From Microcebus murinus (taxonomy: Eukaryota > Chordata > Mammalia > Primates > Cheirogaleidae): a DNA stretch of 64,000 nucleotides. Positions within the stretch are counted from its first letter, which is position 1; each line of letters opens with the position of its first letter. The position numbers and the translations under genes are program-made. The stretch lies in contig NC_134108.1 of assembly GCF_040939455.1 (NCBI RefSeq), positions 6,725,501 to 6,789,500 of the forward strand. Reading direction: 5' to 3'. Below the pieces are notes generated by a model. That model did no database searches, was not told the origin of the DNA, and saw nothing but the letters and a program-made list of their open reading frames with translations. Positions 61,198 through 64,000 of this stretch are shown here, in pieces.

Positions 61198-64000
61198 CTG
61201 TTTTAATATTGTTAACAATTGAGCTATCAATTCAATGGAATTCCAAAAATCTGCGAGATTCTTCTAGAGCAGTGACTCTCAAATGGGGGTGATTTCCCTC
61301 CCAGGGAGGCACTATCTGGAGACACTTCTGACTGCCATGACTGGGAAGGTGCTACTGGCATCTAGTGGGCAAGGGACACTGCACAGGACAGCCCGAGAGT
61401 GAATGGAGAGCGCTGCCGCTAAGCACCCCTCTGGAGTCTGCCAGTTCTAGAGCCTGGAAGGAGAGCTCCGTTTCCACCTCTCCACAGCTCACACACGAGA
61501 CTCGGGGCAACTGCCTGCTTAACACCTTATTTTACATTCAACGATAACAGAAATAAAGACAAAACACTGTATTCGTTACTGACATACATGGATAGCTCCA
61601 TAATTTAAGCTCAGGATGAATAAAAATATATAAGCCAAATCTGGTTAATATTTAAAGTTACCATCAAATTTTATTTATGTATTTATTTCTATTTAAATTA
61701 TTAAGATCATTACATGGTCCAAACGATTTCCAATCTCTTAACAAGAAAATGGAAGGGAATCTCTGATGATTTATCAAGCAGTGGCCAAGCAAAAGTGCAA
61801 AAGAGCAAGAAGCTTAATATATTAAAGTACAAAGTTAATTAGCTGCTTTTCCAGAACAAAGTTAAATGCTCAGCAACCAGAGTGAACCCATAAAGAGTAA
61901 AAACTAAAATTAAATAAGTGTTAAAATTATAATTCAAATAATCAAAGAACCCGAAATAAATATGGCATTAGTTTATTAAAAAGTCATTTAGTGTGTATTT
62001 TTAAATGAATGAGATAATGAAGTATGGTAGCATTTATGCTCTTTTTTATTACACACTGAATAGGTTGAAGGCAGCATGATCTATTGTAAAGACATTCACA
62101 AATGATGAAATATGCAATATTTTTTGTATTTCCCTAAACCCTCATCATAAAGTGCTAATACAGTACTTAAGTCTGAAGTGAGGAAGGACATTTCTACTGC
62201 CATGTAGTTCATCAAAAACTCAGCACTATTTGATAGAAAAACCACTAGTGTTGAAGTGAAAAACGTATTCCATTCCTAAGCAATACCAGAGATGAAAGGA
62301 CCACAGAGAAGTCATTTAACCCCTCTATTCTCCTGATTTCTCACAGGAGAAATTAGCCAATTCCATGTCCTTCAGAGATTTTTTTGCAAGAATAAATGGC
62401 AAGAACGTATACTTGAGAAGTGATGCATTGGTAAATGTTTAACTAGTTGTGGGTTGAGATGGAGGGGTGGGTGGTAGAGTTTGCCAATGTCTATGGTGAA
62501 ACAACTGGCTTGCAAGATTCCTGAAAAATTAACAGTCAGCTTTTTATGAGTCAGTAGGAGCCAACTCCAGCAAGCACACAACTGCAAAAATGTTTTTATA
62601 AACAACAGTAAGACAATGTAAGCCCAGAATATATATTTTCTAGGTCAAATAAAATCAATTGAAAGGGCCAAGTGAAACTGAATTTGAGTTAATACATCTC
62701 TAGGACAGGCAAGTCCTGCACACAGTGGGCTGTGGCACCCGTGTGGACAGTGGACATCACTGATGTCACCCTGCCTCCCCACAGCATATTGATAAACCCA
62801 CAGCCGTGTTGAGACTCGGGCCCTTGCGTATGCACGGGGTGCCTCAGGGGCAGTGAACCGAATCGACCAGCGACTCCTGGGCCCACTATCCAGGCTCACC
62901 GTGAAGGTGCTGAGGCTCGAAGTCAGATCAAGTGTGTGCAAGGCCTGAATGCAGGAGGGGGTCTAACAACCTGCCCAGTCACCTATTCAAGTGGCTTTGC
63001 TTTTCTCTACCCACCACCACATACACAGTCAGTAAAAAAATGTGGATCCTCTGTGAAAAGATGGCCTTCAATATAGCATACTATGATGCTACTGAAATTC
63101 CTAAACATCAAGGATTGTCCAAGTATGCCCAAATTTAAGAGGAATATCTATGAAATGCTATTCATAACATACTAAAAAACTATTTATGTAAGGCGTAAGA
63201 CTAAATTGCATGAAAAGGCCAACTGCAGGTATTTAATTCTTATACTAAAATACACTTAATGTATCACACTACTACTTATAAATGCCTTAAACCACAGTTC
63301 ATTAACATTTTAAAAAGCGAGCAGTCACTTCCCATTGTCTAGTTCTGGAGTAATCTCTTGTGAAGATGGACACAACAAGTGTGGGAGCCAAGAGCCAGAG
63401 TCTGGTCAATTTTCTCAACTGTGTCTGCATTTTAGGCCAAAGCACTTCCCTTAAGTCTTTACTGCACGTATAAAAAAGGCAGTTCCAGTAGCCCCCACAG
63501 AGGGATACGAAAGTGTATGTGAAAATATTTGCCATGAGATGCTCGAAACATACAGAGTGTAAATGGAAATTTGTTCAATGTTGTTAATTTTTTTTAGTTG
63601 ACTGCTTAAGCTGTCAAATACTTTGATATTTTTAGCTTATAAGCATTTATCACTAAAAATTAGGAATATTATTTTAACAAGTGAGAAGCCTGAAAGTTTA
63701 CAGAAATTTTAGGCTGTTATTAAATAAGTCTAAAAACATTTCAGTCTATTTTAAAATCTAAAGCTAGATGTCATCTTCCTGCCACCTATCCTACTAATAT
63801 TTTCTCCTAAGAACTGAACACAGAGCACTGAGTACCATCACAATTTTACCTTTTTTGATCAGATCACCCCCAACCAAATAGTCTTGACTACACTGCCTTC
63901 CTTATGGGAAGATGAGAATACTGACAGTATTTCTTCTACTAGATACAAGGTGAAATTAACAAAGATCAAAAGTCCTTTCTCCCTTAAGTATATAAGAACT
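61198..64000 (-). other. MAP3K4: MAP3K4 intron running out of the window
   Basis: AT-rich intron upstream (in gene order) of the exon at 61097-61197. It includes a MER20-like fragment. I looked for the preceding exon on the minus strand and did not find it. Confidence 0.8.
61268..61410 (+). mobile_element. MER20-like hAT fragment
   Basis: Reads AGCAGTGACTCTCAAATGGG and GGTGCTACTGGCATCTAGTG, then CACAGGACAGCCC. Only one terminus is well preserved. Confidence 0.7.

Noticed and set aside
63302..63535. Minus-strand frame of 77 codons in the MAP3K4 intron, as a candidate preceding exon
   Set aside because: It lacks flanking splice sites in the phase needed (a donor leaving two bases of an Arg codon) and does not resemble the MAP3K4 peptide I expect before GSSVPEN.

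Overview
This is a primate nuclear genomic window, most likely from a lemur (strepsirrhine). The evidence is five full-length Alu-type SINEs of the strepsirrhine kind. They carry the linker block TCTACTATAAATAGAAAGAA plus TTGGCCAACTAATATATA between the two arms, and the tail CTGACGCCACGGCACTCACTC. Three TTAA-flanked piggyBac-like MITEs and several hAT MITEs fit the same assignment. Cheirogaleid affinity (for example mouse lemur) is a guess from these DNA transposons. The two genes correspond to the AGPAT4 / MAP3K4 interval that lies on human 6q26.

Region 1 (1-33.45 kb, plus strand) is the 3' part of AGPAT4 (LPAAT-delta). The window opens inside an intron. Seven coding exons follow at 10197, 21874, 22249, 26800, 29466, 31320 and 32789. 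They encode the C-terminal 318 residues and stop at 32881-32883. With about 60 residues in upstream exons this gives the 378 residues I remember for the human protein. All visible junctions are GT-AG and all phases agree. The introns are fairly GC-rich and carry MIR, L1, L2, Alu and hAT fragments. One intron also holds a CpG-rich block with a perfect RFX X-box at 20520-20533.

Region 2 (33.45-45.64 kb) is intergenic between two convergent genes. It holds three full-length Alu elements and one Alu-like monomer, a (TG)n microsatellite and a roughly 2.8-kb 5'-truncated L1. A possible but unproven plus-strand terminal exon lies at 45486-45614.

Region 3 (45.64-64 kb, minus strand) is the 3' part of MAP3K4 (MEKK4/MTK1). 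Ten exons from 61197 down to 46174 encode the C-terminal 383 residues, including the complete protein kinase domain and the stop codon. The 3'UTR is about 0.53 kb and ends near an AATAAA on the minus strand at 45662-45657. Introns here are AT-rich. Two near-identical piggyBac MITEs sit in opposite orientation on either side of the 192-bp exon at 56315-56506.

The two genes have unrelated roles: AGPAT4 makes phosphatidic acid, and MAP3K4 is a stress-activated MAP kinase kinase kinase. They are neighbours by conserved synteny, not as a pathway. I found no prokaryotic operon, CRISPR array, rRNA or tRNA gene. Comparisons with human proteins are from memory, not from an alignment.
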